Made by a program: the position numbers and the translations under genes
The notes under the pieces: model-generated
What the model was told of the DNA's origin: nothing
Seen by the model: only the letters and a program-made list of their open reading frames with translations
The model's database searches: none
Shown here: positions 1-8,642 of the stretch, piece by piece
Numbering within the stretch: position 1 is the stretch's first letter
How the letters are laid out: every line of letters starts with the position of its first letter
Source of the DNA: Blautia massiliensis (ex Durand et al. 2017)
GTDB lineage: Bacteria; Bacillota; Clostridia; Lachnospirales; Lachnospiraceae
Direction: 5' to 3'
Length of the DNA: 64,000 nucleotides
NCBI RefSeq assembly: GCF_001487165.1
Contig: NZ_LN913006.1
Span: 1,115,293 to 1,179,292 of the forward strand

Positions 1-28
1 TTATTTCTGCTGATATTATCTATACTGA

Positions 29-292
29 GCCGCACACAACGGTTCCAACTATCTGAATGGACACTGCTTTGTGAGAGTCATGCTCTGCGTACCTGTCTGG
101 AATGGGGATAAAGTATCTCATCTTTCATTGCACATATACAGAGAAACTGGGTGAGAAAACAGTAAAAGCATATCGGATTGATCTAAGCAGTGTTTGGTTT
201 TGGTCGCCTGTGAAGAGCAAGACAAAGAGAAGCTTGAGGAATATATTACGGAATTACATAAAAAATATAAACACAAACAGAACAGAGATTAA
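29..292 (+). pseudogene. Decayed transposase remnant
   Basis: Coding-like pieces lie in several frames. One frame holds YLNGHCFVRVMLCVPVW (about 50-100), which resembles the core of a DDE transposase seen in Lachnospiraceae. A second stretch in the same frame, after two stops, ends LHKKYKHKQNRD with a stop at 290-292. A 92-codon open frame starting at 102 runs between them but looks like a frame artefact. Start, catalytic residues and inverted repeats are not visible, and the window edge may hide the 5' part. The family call is from memory of similar proteins and is only moderately secure. Confidence 0.4.
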
Positions 293-434
293 AAAATCGG
301 ATATTTCGTTGGCAATGGAAGAGGCAACGGAAAAAAATACTTTTATGAGAACCGATTTCCTTTCCGATGCATCTAATTAGTGTAAAAGTAAACATGAGTA
401 GTAATCCAGCTGGACAAAAGGAGAAGACAAAGTT

Positions 435-974
435 ATGACAAAAGATGTATTTATTAAGGAGGTTCGGGATGCAGAAGCCATGCTGTATCATATATCAAAG
501 TCCATTCTGAAGAATGACTCTGATTGTGGGGATGTTGTGCAGGAAACAATTCTTAAGGCATATGAAAAACTTCCCACTTTAAAGAAAGAAAAATATTTCC
601 GAACATGGATCACAAGGATATTGATCAATGAATGCAAAGGGATTCTTCGGAAAAGAAAAAATGTTATTCCATATGAAGAATATATGGACAATATGAAAAT
701 GGCTGAGGAGGACAGATACAGTCATTTGTATATGGCGATTATGGAACTTCCGGAGGATCTGAGGGTTTTGGTAACATTGTATTATTTAGAAGGATTTTCC
801 TTGAAAGAGATCAGTGAGGCTCTGGATATTCCGGAAGGAACGATCAAAAGCAGACTTTCACGTACAAGAGAGTTTTTGAAGGTGCAGTTATCCGAAGAAG
901 AGAAAAGACCGGCAACTGGGAAAAACAACAAGCAATTAAAGAGAATAACAGGAAAGGGGAAAATGTCATGTTAG
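435..974 (+). CDS. ECF-type RNA polymerase sigma factor (sigma-70 family)
   Basis: A 179-residue protein with the two-domain layout of extracytoplasmic-function sigma factors. Region 2 spans roughly residues 10-75 (YHISKSILKNDSDCGDVVQE, then FRTWITRILINECKGILRK). Region 4 spans about 100-150 and carries the helix-turn-helix LKEISEALDIPEGTIKSRLS. It should direct polymerase to a small regulon. An AGGAG ribosome site lies just before ATG 435. The next gene overlaps its end by 7 bp and encodes a single-pass DUF4179 protein, the usual arrangement for a sigma factor and its membrane anti-sigma. The stimulus cannot be read from the sequence. Confidence 0.9.
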   Translation: MTKDVFIKEVRDAEAMLYHISKSILKNDSDCGDVVQETILKAYEKLPTLKKEKYFRTWITRILINECKGILRKRKNVIPYEEYMDNMKMAEEDRYSHLYMAIMELPEDLRVLVTLYYLEGFSLKEISEALDIPEGTIKSRLSRTREFLKVQLSEEEKRPATGKNNKQLKRITGKGKMSC

Positions 975-2074
975 AGAAGAAATGGAATAATATCGCACCG
1001 GAAGTACCACAGGATTTTCATAATAAATTTGAAGATACACTAAAACAGATTGAACAGGCGGATTCAGTTGATAAAAAATACAAAAGAAAAAAAATCAGTG
1101 GACGATTATTGATTGCAGCAGCAGTAATCTGTACTGGTATGGCTGTTACTGTGGCTGCAAAAGAGTTCTTTAAATGGAATGATTACCTGGTGAAAAGACT
1201 GGATCCATCGGAGGAACAGCAGGAGACACTGCAGGAATCAACTTATATTCAGAATATAGACCAGTCTGTAACACAAAATGGTGTGACGGTTACCCTGACA
1301 GATTCTATTCAGGATCAGGGATTCCTGTATGCTTTTTTTGAAGTGAAAACAGAGGACAGTATTTCTATGACTGATCATACTTCTTTTGAGGAGATGACAC
1401 ATTTTAAGATCGATGGAAAAGAAGTATATGCAGTGGACGATAACAGATTTGGAAGTTTCAATACTGGGGTAGGACAGGATGTGTTACTGAAAACAGATCA
1501 AAATTCTACACATCTTAAATATTTTAACGCCTGTATATCTTATGACGGTGATTATGATCTGAGTAATAAAACAGTAGAAATCACATTAAAGAATCTTACG
1601 GAGGAAGGAGATTATGATACGACTGTTATTACAGATGGAACATGGGATTTTAAATGGACTCTGGGTGCAGTAAAGCCTCCGACAACTCTGGAAGTGAATC
1701 GGAAATGTGATTTTGGAGGTTATGAAATCACAGTGAAAAAAATGGAAGTAACGCCCCTTTTATGGTCATTATATCTTGATTATGATGAAGCTATGAAGGT
1801 GTATGAAGATGAGAAAAACAAGTTTGAGTACACAGGTACAGATTATGGCATGGATCTTTATGGCAGAGCTAATATTGACCAGGTGCGTTATAAAGATGGA
1901 ACGGTTTTAACACTCGATCTGACCATGGGAGGCATCGCTGGCGGTGGAGAAAAACAGGATAAGGAAAATGGTGTCATGATCATCAGAAACAGCTTCCCGC
2001 AACTGGTTGATGTAGATAACCTGCAGGCGGTACATTTTGGGAACATTGACCAGTGGCTTGAAGTGCGGGAATAA
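968..2074 (+). CDS. DUF4179-type membrane protein, probable anti-sigma factor
   Basis: A 368-residue protein with a short cytoplasmic N-terminus (about 45 residues), one transmembrane helix near residues 46-66 (LLIAAAVICTGMAVTVAA) and a large extracytoplasmic part. The part just after the membrane (about 95-190) matches the DUF4179 pattern, with QNGVTVTLTDSIQDQGFLYA. DUF4179 proteins are commonly encoded beside ECF sigma factors. The 7-bp overlap with the sigma gene and the topology suggest it holds that sigma factor at the membrane and senses an envelope signal. Anti-sigma function is inferred from context. Confidence 0.75.
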   Translation: MLEKKWNNIAPEVPQDFHNKFEDTLKQIEQADSVDKKYKRKKISGRLLIAAAVICTGMAVTVAAKEFFKWNDYLVKRLDPSEEQQETLQESTYIQNIDQSVTQNGVTVTLTDSIQDQGFLYAFFEVKTEDSISMTDHTSFEEMTHFKIDGKEVYAVDDNRFGSFNTGVGQDVLLKTDQNSTHLKYFNACISYDGDYDLSNKTVEITLKNLTEEGDYDTTVITDGTWDFKWTLGAVKPPTTLEVNRKCDFGGYEITVKKMEVTPLLWSLYLDYDEAMKVYEDEKNKFEYTGTDYGMDLYGRANIDQVRYKDGTVLTLDLTMGGIAGGGEKQDKENGVMIIRNSFPQLVDVDNLQAVHFGNIDQWLEVRE

Positions 2075-2132
2075 TAGTTTTTTCGGTGATACAGAAAAAT
2101 CCTCCCATAATTAGATAATGAGAAAATACAAA

Positions 2133-2177
2133 AAGAACCGATACAAGGTCTTTGCAAGACTGATATCGGCTCTTTTT
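2133..2177 (+). terminator. Intrinsic terminator after the first sigma/anti-sigma pair
   Basis: An outer stem AGAACCGATA/TATCGGCTCT encloses an inner GTCTT/AAGAC stem and is followed by a T run. Confidence 0.75.
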
Positions 2178-2223
2178 GGCTAAGTCTGCCAAGCCCATTA
2201 CCTTTAGGTGATGGGTAGTTGAC
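2178..2223 (+). mobile_element. Solitary right-end-like hairpin of an IS200/IS605-type element
   Basis: The hairpin CCCATTACC-TTTA-GGTGATGGG (2194-2215) is followed by TAGTTGAC. Shape and sequence resemble the right end of the intact TnpB element near 51.5 kb, where a CCCCCACTT/AAGTGGTGGG hairpin precedes a terminal GTCAC. No transposase gene or left end is nearby, so it is read as a relic or a mini-element end. Confidence 0.45.
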
Positions 2224-2246
2224 TAAATATAGGTAACCATACAGTC

Positions 2247-2292
2247 GGAAAAATGGCTCTGTAACAAAAGACCGTTTTTCCGGCTTTTCATT
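2247..2292 (+). terminator. Hairpin with T run
   Basis: GTCGGAAAAATGG and CCGTTTTTCCGGC pair around a loop and are followed by TTTT, forming a second possible terminator in the 520-bp gap between 2075 and 2594. Confidence 0.5.
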
Positions 2293-2385
2293 TTATCAGC
2301 AGTGAGGCATTCACACCGTTTGAAAATCTGTAAGAACTGAGTCATTGGGGTATGTCATGACGGGTAATCAAATATATGACATAGA

Positions 2386-2463
2386 TTCTGCAATTGTAGA
2401 AAATAAGATTGACTTTTTGATTCTATAGATGTAGAATTAGAAAAGATTTCTACATCTGTAGAA
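2386..2463 (+). promoter_or_regulatory. Promoter overlapped by three TGTA-type dyads, upstream of asnB
   Basis: A -35 TTGACT (2409-2414) and -10 TAGAAT (2432-2437) are separated by 17 bp. Three 16-bp dyads of the same form surround them: 2386-2401, 2421-2436 and 2448-2463. The last is the perfect palindrome TTCTACATCTGTAGAA. The TACA-N2-TGTA core is the known operator form of BlaI/MecI/CopY repressors; no such regulator is encoded in the window. The downstream leader to asnB is about 150 bp and contains a short open frame without a clear start. Confidence 0.5.
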
Positions 2464-2594
2464 AAACAGGGAGAACACAAGCTGAGGCGCAGACTCACAG
2501 ACCACTATGATTACGATGTGACCATGTGGGATTCACTTGTGATAAAAAAGTTGCTGCAGCGTATAAACTACATCAAATAGATACGGAGGATAAA

Positions 2595-4454
2595 ATGTGC
2601 GGAATCTGTGGATTTACAGGTTACAGACAGGATCAGAAGACAGTAATTGAAAGGATGATGAAAGCTATTGAGCATAGGGGCCCGGATAGTGAGGGCTCTT
2701 TTTGCAGGGAGAAGATCACGCTGGGCTTTCGAAGACTTAGTATTATTGATTTAGAAGATGGGCAGCAGCCTATGGAAAGTGCGGACGGAAACCTTCATAT
2801 TGTTTTTAATGGAGAGATCTATGATTATAAGGAACTGCGGGCAGAACTTGAGGCTTTCGGCATTTCATTCTGTACTCATTCTGACACGGAGGTTCTGATA
2901 AATACTATTCAGCAGTATGGGGAGAAGGCACTGGATAAGCTCAGGGGAATGTTTGGGTTTGCTGTATGGAATGAACAGGAGCAGAGTTTGATGCTTGCAA
3001 GGGATTTTTTTGGAATTAAGCCTGTGTACTATGCCGAAATAGATGGACACTTTGTATTTGCTTCTGAAATTAAGAGTATCCTTGCATTTCCAGGCTATGA
3101 AAGGAAAGTAAATCAGAAGGCACTGGAGCAGTATTTGTCATTTCAATATTCCCCTCTGGAAGAGACCTTCTTTAAGGGAATTTATAAACTGATGCCTGGA
3201 CATATGCTTTTATATAAAAACGGAAGCTATGAAATAAAGACTTATTTCAAACCAAAGCTTACACCAGGTCAGTGGGACTATAAGACGAATATGGCGCAGC
3301 TGCGGAGCCAGCTTTCCGAGATTCTAAAGGATTCAGTGAAGCATCATATGTTAAGTGATGTGGAAGTCGGCGCATTTTTATCAGGTGGAGTGGATTCCGG
3401 TTATCTGGCTTCTTCCTCCGGTGCAGATCAGGCATTTACAGTGGGATTTGATGAGGGAGATCGATATAGTGAAGTAAACAAAGCTGCCAAAGTGGCAGAA
3501 AAAGCAGGTTTGAAACACCATGTGAAAATCATATCCAAGCAGGAATTCTGGGATGCCCTTCCAGATGTGATGTATCATATGGATGAACCCCTTGGAGATG
3601 CTTCTGCAGTTGCACTTTATTTTCTTTCCAAAGAGGCTGCCGGACATGTTAAGGTAGTCCTTTCCGGGGAAGGCGCAGATGAACTTTTCGGCGGATACAA
3701 TATTTACAGAGAACCGGAAGCATTAAAGAAAGTTGCCTGGATTCCATTCGGGCTCAGACGTGCTGTCAGAAAGCTGGCCGCAAAGCTGCCAGATGTGAAA
3801 GGACGGGATTTCCTTATCCGTGCAGGAATGAAAGTGGAAGAACGTTTCATCGGAAATGCATATATTTACCGTGAAAAAGAGAAAGCGCAGATTTTGAAAA
3901 ATAAAGTAACAGGACCTTCCACACAGGAATATTTAAGACCATTTTTTGAAGAACTTGAGTCAGAAAACAGAGGATCACTTCGAGACATGGAAAAAATGCA
4001 GTCTGTAGATCTGAGATACTGGCTTCCTGGCGATATTTTGCAGAAAGCAGATAAAATGAGCATGGCACATTCATTGGAAGTCAGGGTACCATTTCTGGAT
4101 AAAGAAGTTTTTGACTTTGCAGCAAAGCTTCCGAAGGAAGCCAAGATTGCAGCGGGTACAACCAAATATATTTTCCGTAAAGCTGTTTCAGAATTTCTTC
4201 CACAGGAAACCGATGAACGTAGGAAACTTGGTTTTCCAATTCCAATCCGTGTGTGGCTGCGGCAGGATGACTGGTATCAGAGGGTAAAGGAGTTATTTAC
4301 CTCGAAAGAAGCAGAAGAGTTTTTTCATACAGATAAGCTTCTTTTACTTCTGAAAGAGCACAAAGAGAAAAAGGCAGATAACAGCCGTAAAATCTGGACA
4401 GTTTTGACATTCCTTATCTGGTATGATAGATTTTTTGCTACATGCTCGAAGTGA
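2595..4454 (+). CDS. asnB: Asparagine synthetase, glutamine-hydrolysing
   Basis: Makes asparagine from aspartate, glutamine and ATP in the cytosol. The start at 2595 is chosen because the mature enzyme needs an N-terminal nucleophile Cys2 (MCGICGF) and GGAGGA lies 4 bp before it; an upstream in-frame ATG at 2526 would bury this cysteine. The class II glutaminase domain covers about 1-190, with HRGPD and FNGEIYDY. The synthetase domain follows, with the ATP-binding SGGVDSGY loop and SGEGADELFGGY. At 619 residues it has the normal AsnB length. It stands alone; the upstream dyads suggest repressor control. Confidence 0.95.
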   Translation: MCGICGFTGYRQDQKTVIERMMKAIEHRGPDSEGSFCREKITLGFRRLSIIDLEDGQQPMESADGNLHIVFNGEIYDYKELRAELEAFGISFCTHSDTEVLINTIQQYGEKALDKLRGMFGFAVWNEQEQSLMLARDFFGIKPVYYAEIDGHFVFASEIKSILAFPGYERKVNQKALEQYLSFQYSPLEETFFKGIYKLMPGHMLLYKNGSYEIKTYFKPKLTPGQWDYKTNMAQLRSQLSEILKDSVKHHMLSDVEVGAFLSGGVDSGYLASSSGADQAFTVGFDEGDRYSEVNKAAKVAEKAGLKHHVKIISKQEFWDALPDVMYHMDEPLGDASAVALYFLSKEAAGHVKVVLSGEGADELFGGYNIYREPEALKKVAWIPFGLRRAVRKLAAKLPDVKGRDFLIRAGMKVEERFIGNAYIYREKEKAQILKNKVTGPSTQEYLRPFFEELESENRGSLRDMEKMQSVDLRYWLPGDILQKADKMSMAHSLEVRVPFLDKEVFDFAAKLPKEAKIAAGTTKYIFRKAVSEFLPQETDERRKLGFPIPIRVWLRQDDWYQRVKELFTSKEAEEFFHTDKLLLLLKEHKEKKADNSRKIWTVLTFLIWYDRFFATCSK

Positions 4455-4501
4455 GAGAGTTGGTTATGAGACGGTAAAAATATAAATATACGAAAAATCC
4501 G

Positions 4502-4530
4502 TTGACAATGGTATTTGGGCCTTTTATGAT
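4502..4530 (+). promoter_or_regulatory. Sigma-70 type promoter
   Basis: TTGACA (4502-4507), a 17-bp spacer and TATGAT (4525-4530). It faces the GH20 fragment and the small membrane-protein genes that follow. Confidence 0.7.
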
Positions 4531-4554
4531 AAAACTCTATTTGTTTGTATAGAA

Positions 4555-4690
4555 ACTTTCGGATTATTGGAGGAAGAGTTTAAGGAGTATGTGGGTGGAA
4601 ATCTGAAAGATCTTACGGTTTTGGATGCTTTCGACTCATTGTTCTTAAATGGAAAGGCAAATCAGGAAGCGCAATTTCAGCAGTTTGCTT
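4555..4690 (+). pseudogene. Fragment of a GH20-like beta-N-acetylhexosaminidase gene
   Basis: About 40 codons read EEFKEYVGGNLKDLTVLD followed by AFDSLFLNGKANQEAQ. They align with residues about 410-442 of the complete GH20 protein encoded at 37768-39654 (EFRNCTGGKFDDFMALDN, FDSLFLNTKENKEAQ). There is no catalytic domain and similarity ends after QEAQ, so this is a leftover internal piece of a related gene and not a functional enzyme. Confidence 0.7.
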
Positions 4691-4706
4691 CCTTGGAAAT
4701 CCACAA

Positions 4707-4940
4707 TTGCAGTCTGTGGCATCTAGGAAAGGAGTTATATTACTATCCTGTATATTTGTTGGATTTATTCTTTTGTTACTTTACAGAGAAACATTTGTTC
4801 ATCTTAGCATAATTTACAGAAGAGAAAAATATAGTGCAGGTAGTAGTGTAAGAAATGTGATCGAACCAAAAGACCTTGGGATGCAGTCCGATTGTGACGA
4901 TGCATGTAACTGGGATGATAAGGAGAATATTTATGATTGA
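4707..4940 (+). CDS. Possible small single-pass membrane protein
   Basis: An open frame of up to 77 codons starting with TTG contains one strongly hydrophobic helix (GVILLSCIFVGFILLLLY) followed by a charged tail ending WDDKENIYD. Its last bases overlap the next start codon and contain that gene's AAGGAGAA ribosome site, which suggests coupling. The true start is unclear because no good ribosome site precedes the TTG. It may itself be a truncated gene. No family recognised. Confidence 0.35.
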   Translation: MQSVASRKGVILLSCIFVGFILLLLYRETFVHLSIIYRREKYSAGSSVRNVIEPKDLGMQSDCDDACNWDDKENIYD

Positions 4941-5172
4941 AGCTGTAGCAGTACTTCTTTTTTTTATAGTTGCAGGAACTCTATGGGGGATAATAGAAAC
5001 TTTTAAATATAGGAAATTTTTTTCAAGAGACTGTGAAAACGGACAAATCTCCACTATTAAAGCGTACCGAATAAAGCGACGTGGATCCTGGCGGATTTTT
5101 GGTGACCGTATTCTAGATGAAAAATCGTTTCTGGTAATGAGGGAAAAGGAGTCAAAGTTAAAAATTCATTAA
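4933..5172 (+). CDS. Small membrane protein, unknown function
   Basis: A 79-residue protein with an N-terminal helix (residues 3-24, AVAVLLFFIVAGTLWGIIETF) and a basic cytoplasmic tail (KAYRIKRRGSWRIFGDRILD). ATG 4933 is preferred over an in-frame upstream start at 4876 because AAGGAGAA lies 8 bp before it. It is followed 21 bp later by a 183-residue gene of unknown function, probably in the same transcript from the promoter near 4502. No family recognised. Confidence 0.55.
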   Translation: MIEAVAVLLFFIVAGTLWGIIETFKYRKFFSRDCENGQISTIKAYRIKRRGSWRIFGDRILDEKSFLVMREKESKLKIH

Positions 5173-5193
5173 TTCAATAGCGGGGTATTTTAA

Positions 5194-5745
5194 ATGGCTG
5201 AACAAAATGTTTTTAATCTAATGCAAAACGATGAGATTGGACTGTTGTGGAAAAAGATATATCAATTACATCAAAAAACCAAAATTTATCTACTTACAGC
5301 CGAAGAAATATCAGAAAATGGGGATGCATTGATTCAGCCATTAAAAGAGCACCGGGATGCATATGATCATATTGTAAGGATTTTTGCTAGCACAACTAAA
5401 AAAGTGCCGGAAGGATACGATTACTATTCTTATATCAAAGGAAATCTTGAGAAAGCATATGGACATGAATATCGTGCTTTTTTTGATACGGCAGACTGGC
5501 TTGCATACAATCTGCGGCATAATTTGAGAGAGCGCATAAATGCGATTCCATATAATAAAAGAAATCAATTAATCCCAAATTGCAAAGAAACAATCAAATT
5601 ATTGAACCAATACCCATTTGAAATTTCTAATCTACGAAATGACAAGGATATAGTAAAAGAGTCTGACTCGGATGAGACAATAAAAGAATATGAAAATTTG
5701 CTTAGGCAATTAATAAAGTTATATAAAGAAATTGATTCAATTTGA
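5194..5745 (+). CDS. Hypothetical protein
   Basis: 183 residues, predicted soluble and mainly helical, rich in charged residues and tyrosine (HRDAYDHIVRIFASTTKKV, RHNLRERINAIPYNKRNQ, YENLLRQLIKLYKEID). There is no signal peptide or membrane segment. The ribosome site (GGGG) is weak. It follows the small membrane protein by 21 bp, so the two may act together. No family recognised. Confidence 0.6.
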   Translation: MAEQNVFNLMQNDEIGLLWKKIYQLHQKTKIYLLTAEEISENGDALIQPLKEHRDAYDHIVRIFASTTKKVPEGYDYYSYIKGNLEKAYGHEYRAFFDTADWLAYNLRHNLRERINAIPYNKRNQLIPNCKETIKLLNQYPFEISNLRNDKDIVKESDSDETIKEYENLLRQLIKLYKEIDSI

Positions 5746-5778
5746 TGTTGCTACTAAAACAATTAATAGACTGATTGA

Positions 5779-6194
5779 TCGTCGAAAGGTATCTGTTTGT
5801 CCATATCAGTGATATGTTACTCCATAAGGAGAGTTCAGGAATATGTAGAATATTACACTTGCAAAAAAAATCTGAGTGCAGAAGTGGCAGACCTTTTTTA
5901 CAAGTGTAATACGGTTTTGCTTTCAAGAGCGACTCAACGACTTGAATATCAGACAATTTAGAGGAATACATTTTATCTGGAAAAGATATTTCTTCAAATG
6001 AAAAAATAGCAAAGCATGAGGTCTGGGTGAAAGAATTGCTGAAAAAATATTCGGATATTAATGCAGAGAACATTCATGCAATTCTTCAAAAAGAAGTAGG
6101 ACTGGTGTTTGTACATGTGCTGGAAGAGTCCGGAGTTTATAAATGCACACCAAAAGGAAGAGAAGATTTTATGCGTTTTGTGGAAAGTTTATAG
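5779..6194 (+). pseudogene. Frameshifted gene remnant, unknown family
   Basis: Two overlapping coding-like frames join near 5950. The first ends LFYKCNTVLLSRATQRLEYQ and the second continues ISDNLEEYILSGKDIS, HEVWVKELLKKYSD and ends REDFMRFVESL with a stop at 6192-6194. Neither has a plausible start. A further short frame just upstream (5746-5815) reads KTINRLIDRRKVSVCPYQ. This looks like a small helical protein broken by at least one frameshift. The stretch also contains the long inverted repeat at 5852-5910. Confidence 0.45.
5852..5910. repeat. 23-bp inverted repeat
   Basis: Arms 5852-5874 and 5888-5910 share ATTACACTTG, then a C or T, then AAAAAA, two purines and TCTG; they are separated by 13 bp. 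It would fold as a long hairpin but lacks a clean terminator T run. Confidence 0.6.
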
Positions 6195-6540
6195 GATGTG
6201 TTTTGACCGTGATTATAATGAATGCTGTAGTATAAAGTACAAAACTACAGAACAAGAAAATATTTTATAACAGCAGTTGCAGCCGGTATCTCATGAGATA
6301 TAAAATGAGAATATCGGCTGCTTTTCATTATTTTTACCTCTAAAAGATAATCTTCTGAAAACCAAAACTGTAGTTTGGATCTCAACTGAAAAAAATTAAA
6401 TTTTTTTGTTACCATCCACTATTTTTTACGATATATAATATGAATGGAAATTTTTTTATTCAAAAAGGCGCCTTATCTGTTGCTGGTCAGATTATGGACA
6501 GTGACTTTTATCTTAAAGAAACCCGGAGGACAACCTGCAA
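6195..6540 (+). other. Intergenic leader before the second sigma operon
   Basis: 346 bp without a gene. It holds a strong terminator (6280-6325), then an AT-rich stretch with GTTACC (about 6408) and CGATATATAAT (about 6429-6439), a possible promoter of either ECF or housekeeping type. A GGAGG ribosome site lies just before ATG 6541. Confidence 0.4.
6280..6325 (+). terminator. Intrinsic terminator
   Basis: GCAGCCGGTATCTCAT pairs with ATGAGAATATCGGCTGC, followed by TTTT. Confidence 0.8.
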
Positions 6541-7098
6541 ATGAATGATGATGAAATTATAAACCTGTTTTTGAAAAGAGATGAGAATGGAATTATAGAA
6601 TTGAGTACTAAGTATCATCCCTATTGCTACAAGATTGCCTGGAATTTATTGGCGAATAGAGAAGATGCCGAGGAATGTCTGAATGATACCTGGTTTTCAG
6701 TATGGTCACAGATTCCACCTACGCATCCTCCTGTATTGGCACACTTTTGCGGTCGGATTACAAGAAATCTTAGTATTGACTGCTTAAGGAAAAAGTTTGC
6801 AGGCAAGCGCCCGGATGTTCATATGGCAGATGTTATGGAGGAAATGGAGCAGCTAAATGTAACTTATACCGTGGAAGAACAGCTGGCGGAAAAAGAACTG
6901 ATGGAAACCATAAATCGTTTTTTGGAAGAAATGTCTCCAAAGGACAGAAATATTTTTGTACGAAGATACTGGTTTTTAGATCCTGTTTCTGCAATATCCA
7001 AAAGGCATCATATGTCAGCGGGAAGCGTGAAAATGAATTTATACAGAAACCGGAAAAAGCTGTTGAAACTGTTGGAAAAAGAAGGAGGACGCATATGA
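6541..7098 (+). CDS. ECF-type sigma factor
   Basis: 185 residues. Region 2 is recognisable at about 20-85 (YCYKIAWNLLANREDAEECL, CGRITRNLSIDCLRKK) and region 4 at about 115-175 (FLEEMSPKDRNIFVRRYWF, then SAGSVKMNLYRNRKKL). The start ATG 6541 has GGAGG upstream. Its stop overlaps the start of the next gene (4 bp), a DUF4179 protein, so this is the second sigma/anti-sigma pair of the window. It differs clearly in sequence from the factors at 435 and 32285, so these are separate lineages, not recent copies. Confidence 0.88.
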   Translation: MNDDEIINLFLKRDENGIIELSTKYHPYCYKIAWNLLANREDAEECLNDTWFSVWSQIPPTHPPVLAHFCGRITRNLSIDCLRKKFAGKRPDVHMADVMEEMEQLNVTYTVEEQLAEKELMETINRFLEEMSPKDRNIFVRRYWFLDPVSAISKRHHMSAGSVKMNLYRNRKKLLKLLEKEGGRI

Positions 7099-8486
7099 AA
7101 AAGTTTGATTTTTCAAAAGAATTTGGTAATATTGATCCGAAATATATAGAGGAAGCAGAGCGGGAATGGAGTGAAAAAAAGGAAAACCGGAGACCAAAAG
7201 GGTGGAGCAAAGCAGCAGCTGCCTGTGTGATCGTCACCTTGGGTTCTGTTATCTTTTCTAATCCACATATCCAGGCTGCAATAAAAAATATTACATTGTC
7301 CATAGGAGAAACCCTTGGTTTCCCAAAAGGCATTGAATCTTATACGGAAGTGTTGAATACCTCTAAGGAAGACAAAGGAATTACTGTAACATTAAAAGAA
7401 GTTGTTCTGGATAATGGGGTTCTGTTAACAAAGGTGCATGCAGAAAAAACATCTTCCGGGCAAAAGGACACGGATGATGTCCAGGATGACTGGACCTTTG
7501 CCAATACACAGCTTGACATTGATTATCAGAAAACTACAATAAATGGACAGAAAATTGAAGAATACGAAAGCGGACACCTTCTGCCATATTCGGACGAAGA
7601 TTTGCTAAATACTGGACTGGATGAAAATGTCTATGATGCTGTTCTGGAATCCCGGTTTTCCCTTGATGGTGATTTGGGAGAAAATCCAGAAGTACATTTG
7701 GTACTCGGTGCCTATCAAAATGAAAATCTTGGCGAAGATTATTTCGCAGAGTTTGAGTTTGATTTTTCTATTCCCCATGAGGAGCTTATGAAACAGACAG
7801 TTCATAAAAAGCTGGAAGATGTTTCTGTTAAAACAGAAGAAGGAACCGTAAAATTAACAGACTTTTCCATGAATAAACTGCAAAGTATAATTAAGGCAGA
7901 AATTCCGGAAGAACTTGAGGAAAAGCTGTATAATGGTAATGAGATGATGCTTATGGGGACAGACAGTAAAGGAAATCAGGTACAGTATGAACTGCGCAGT
8001 AATTCGGCAGCAGATGGTAAAACTCAATGGAGTTTTAAAACCAGTTTCTGGGGCATGTATCAGCTGGATTCTGACGGTCCGGTCCTTTTGCTCCCGGATA
8101 TTGACAGCGATTATCTGGAATTACAGCTTTATACCAGAGAACCTTACATGGCTGCTGCAGACACTGTCTGGGGTGATGACGATTTTGTAGAAATTGGTGA
8201 GACTACAGAAGAGGTAGAAGAAGTTCCAGAGGATACTTTGGAGGGAGAAAATCCGTCAGATGCAGAGGATCAGGTTGAAACTCAAATTATCGGAGGGGCA
8301 GATGCTCCCACAGAAGTAAGGCTTCAAGACGATACAGACCAGAAAGAAAATACCGACGCAGCAGATAAAACGGATGAAGATTACGGAACCGAAGAAAGCG
8401 CATATTATGATGGAGCTACAGGTGAAATCACTGCAGAATCTGGTTGGACACCTGTCGGGGATAAAATAAGGATTCAGATTAGGTAG
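7095..8486 (+). CDS. DUF4179-type membrane protein, probable anti-sigma factor
   Basis: 463 residues. An N-terminal cytoplasmic stretch (about 35 residues) precedes one membrane helix (AAAACVIVTLGSVIFSN, about 36-55). The external part begins with a DUF4179-like segment (EDKGITVTLKEVVLDNGVLL). A very acidic tail (about residues 365-440, rich in E, D and T) precedes the end, perhaps a cell-wall spacer. Start overlaps the sigma gene by 4 bp and GGAGG lies inside that gene. Inferred to restrain the sigma factor encoded upstream. Confidence 0.72.
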   Translation: MKKFDFSKEFGNIDPKYIEEAEREWSEKKENRRPKGWSKAAAACVIVTLGSVIFSNPHIQAAIKNITLSIGETLGFPKGIESYTEVLNTSKEDKGITVTLKEVVLDNGVLLTKVHAEKTSSGQKDTDDVQDDWTFANTQLDIDYQKTTINGQKIEEYESGHLLPYSDEDLLNTGLDENVYDAVLESRFSLDGDLGENPEVHLVLGAYQNENLGEDYFAEFEFDFSIPHEELMKQTVHKKLEDVSVKTEEGTVKLTDFSMNKLQSIIKAEIPEELEEKLYNGNEMMLMGTDSKGNQVQYELRSNSAADGKTQWSFKTSFWGMYQLDSDGPVLLLPDIDSDYLELQLYTREPYMAAADTVWGDDDFVEIGETTEEVEEVPEDTLEGENPSDAEDQVETQIIGGADAPTEVRLQDDTDQKENTDAADKTDEDYGTEESAYYDGATGEITAESGWTPVGDKIRIQIR

Positions 8487-8642
8487 AGAAACGTGAATCT
8501 GTTTTCAAAAATCCCATGTCAAAGAAGCTTTGCATACCTGTTTTTTTCGCTGTAAAAGGTAAATTGCTTTTCATTTGGCAGAAATTTTTATATAATCCAG
8601 GTGAGAAAGCAAAACCGATTGGAAGAACAGGAGCAGAGCAAT

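Noticed and set aside
2526-2594. Upstream start for asnB
   Set aside because: It would place 23 residues before the Cys that must be N-terminal for glutaminase activity, and GGAGGA is correctly placed only for 2595.
5702-6073. A 123-codon open frame on the minus strand
   Set aside because: Composition is rich in F, S and C with no motif; the plus strand of the same stretch reads as helical protein pieces, so the minus frame is a shadow.
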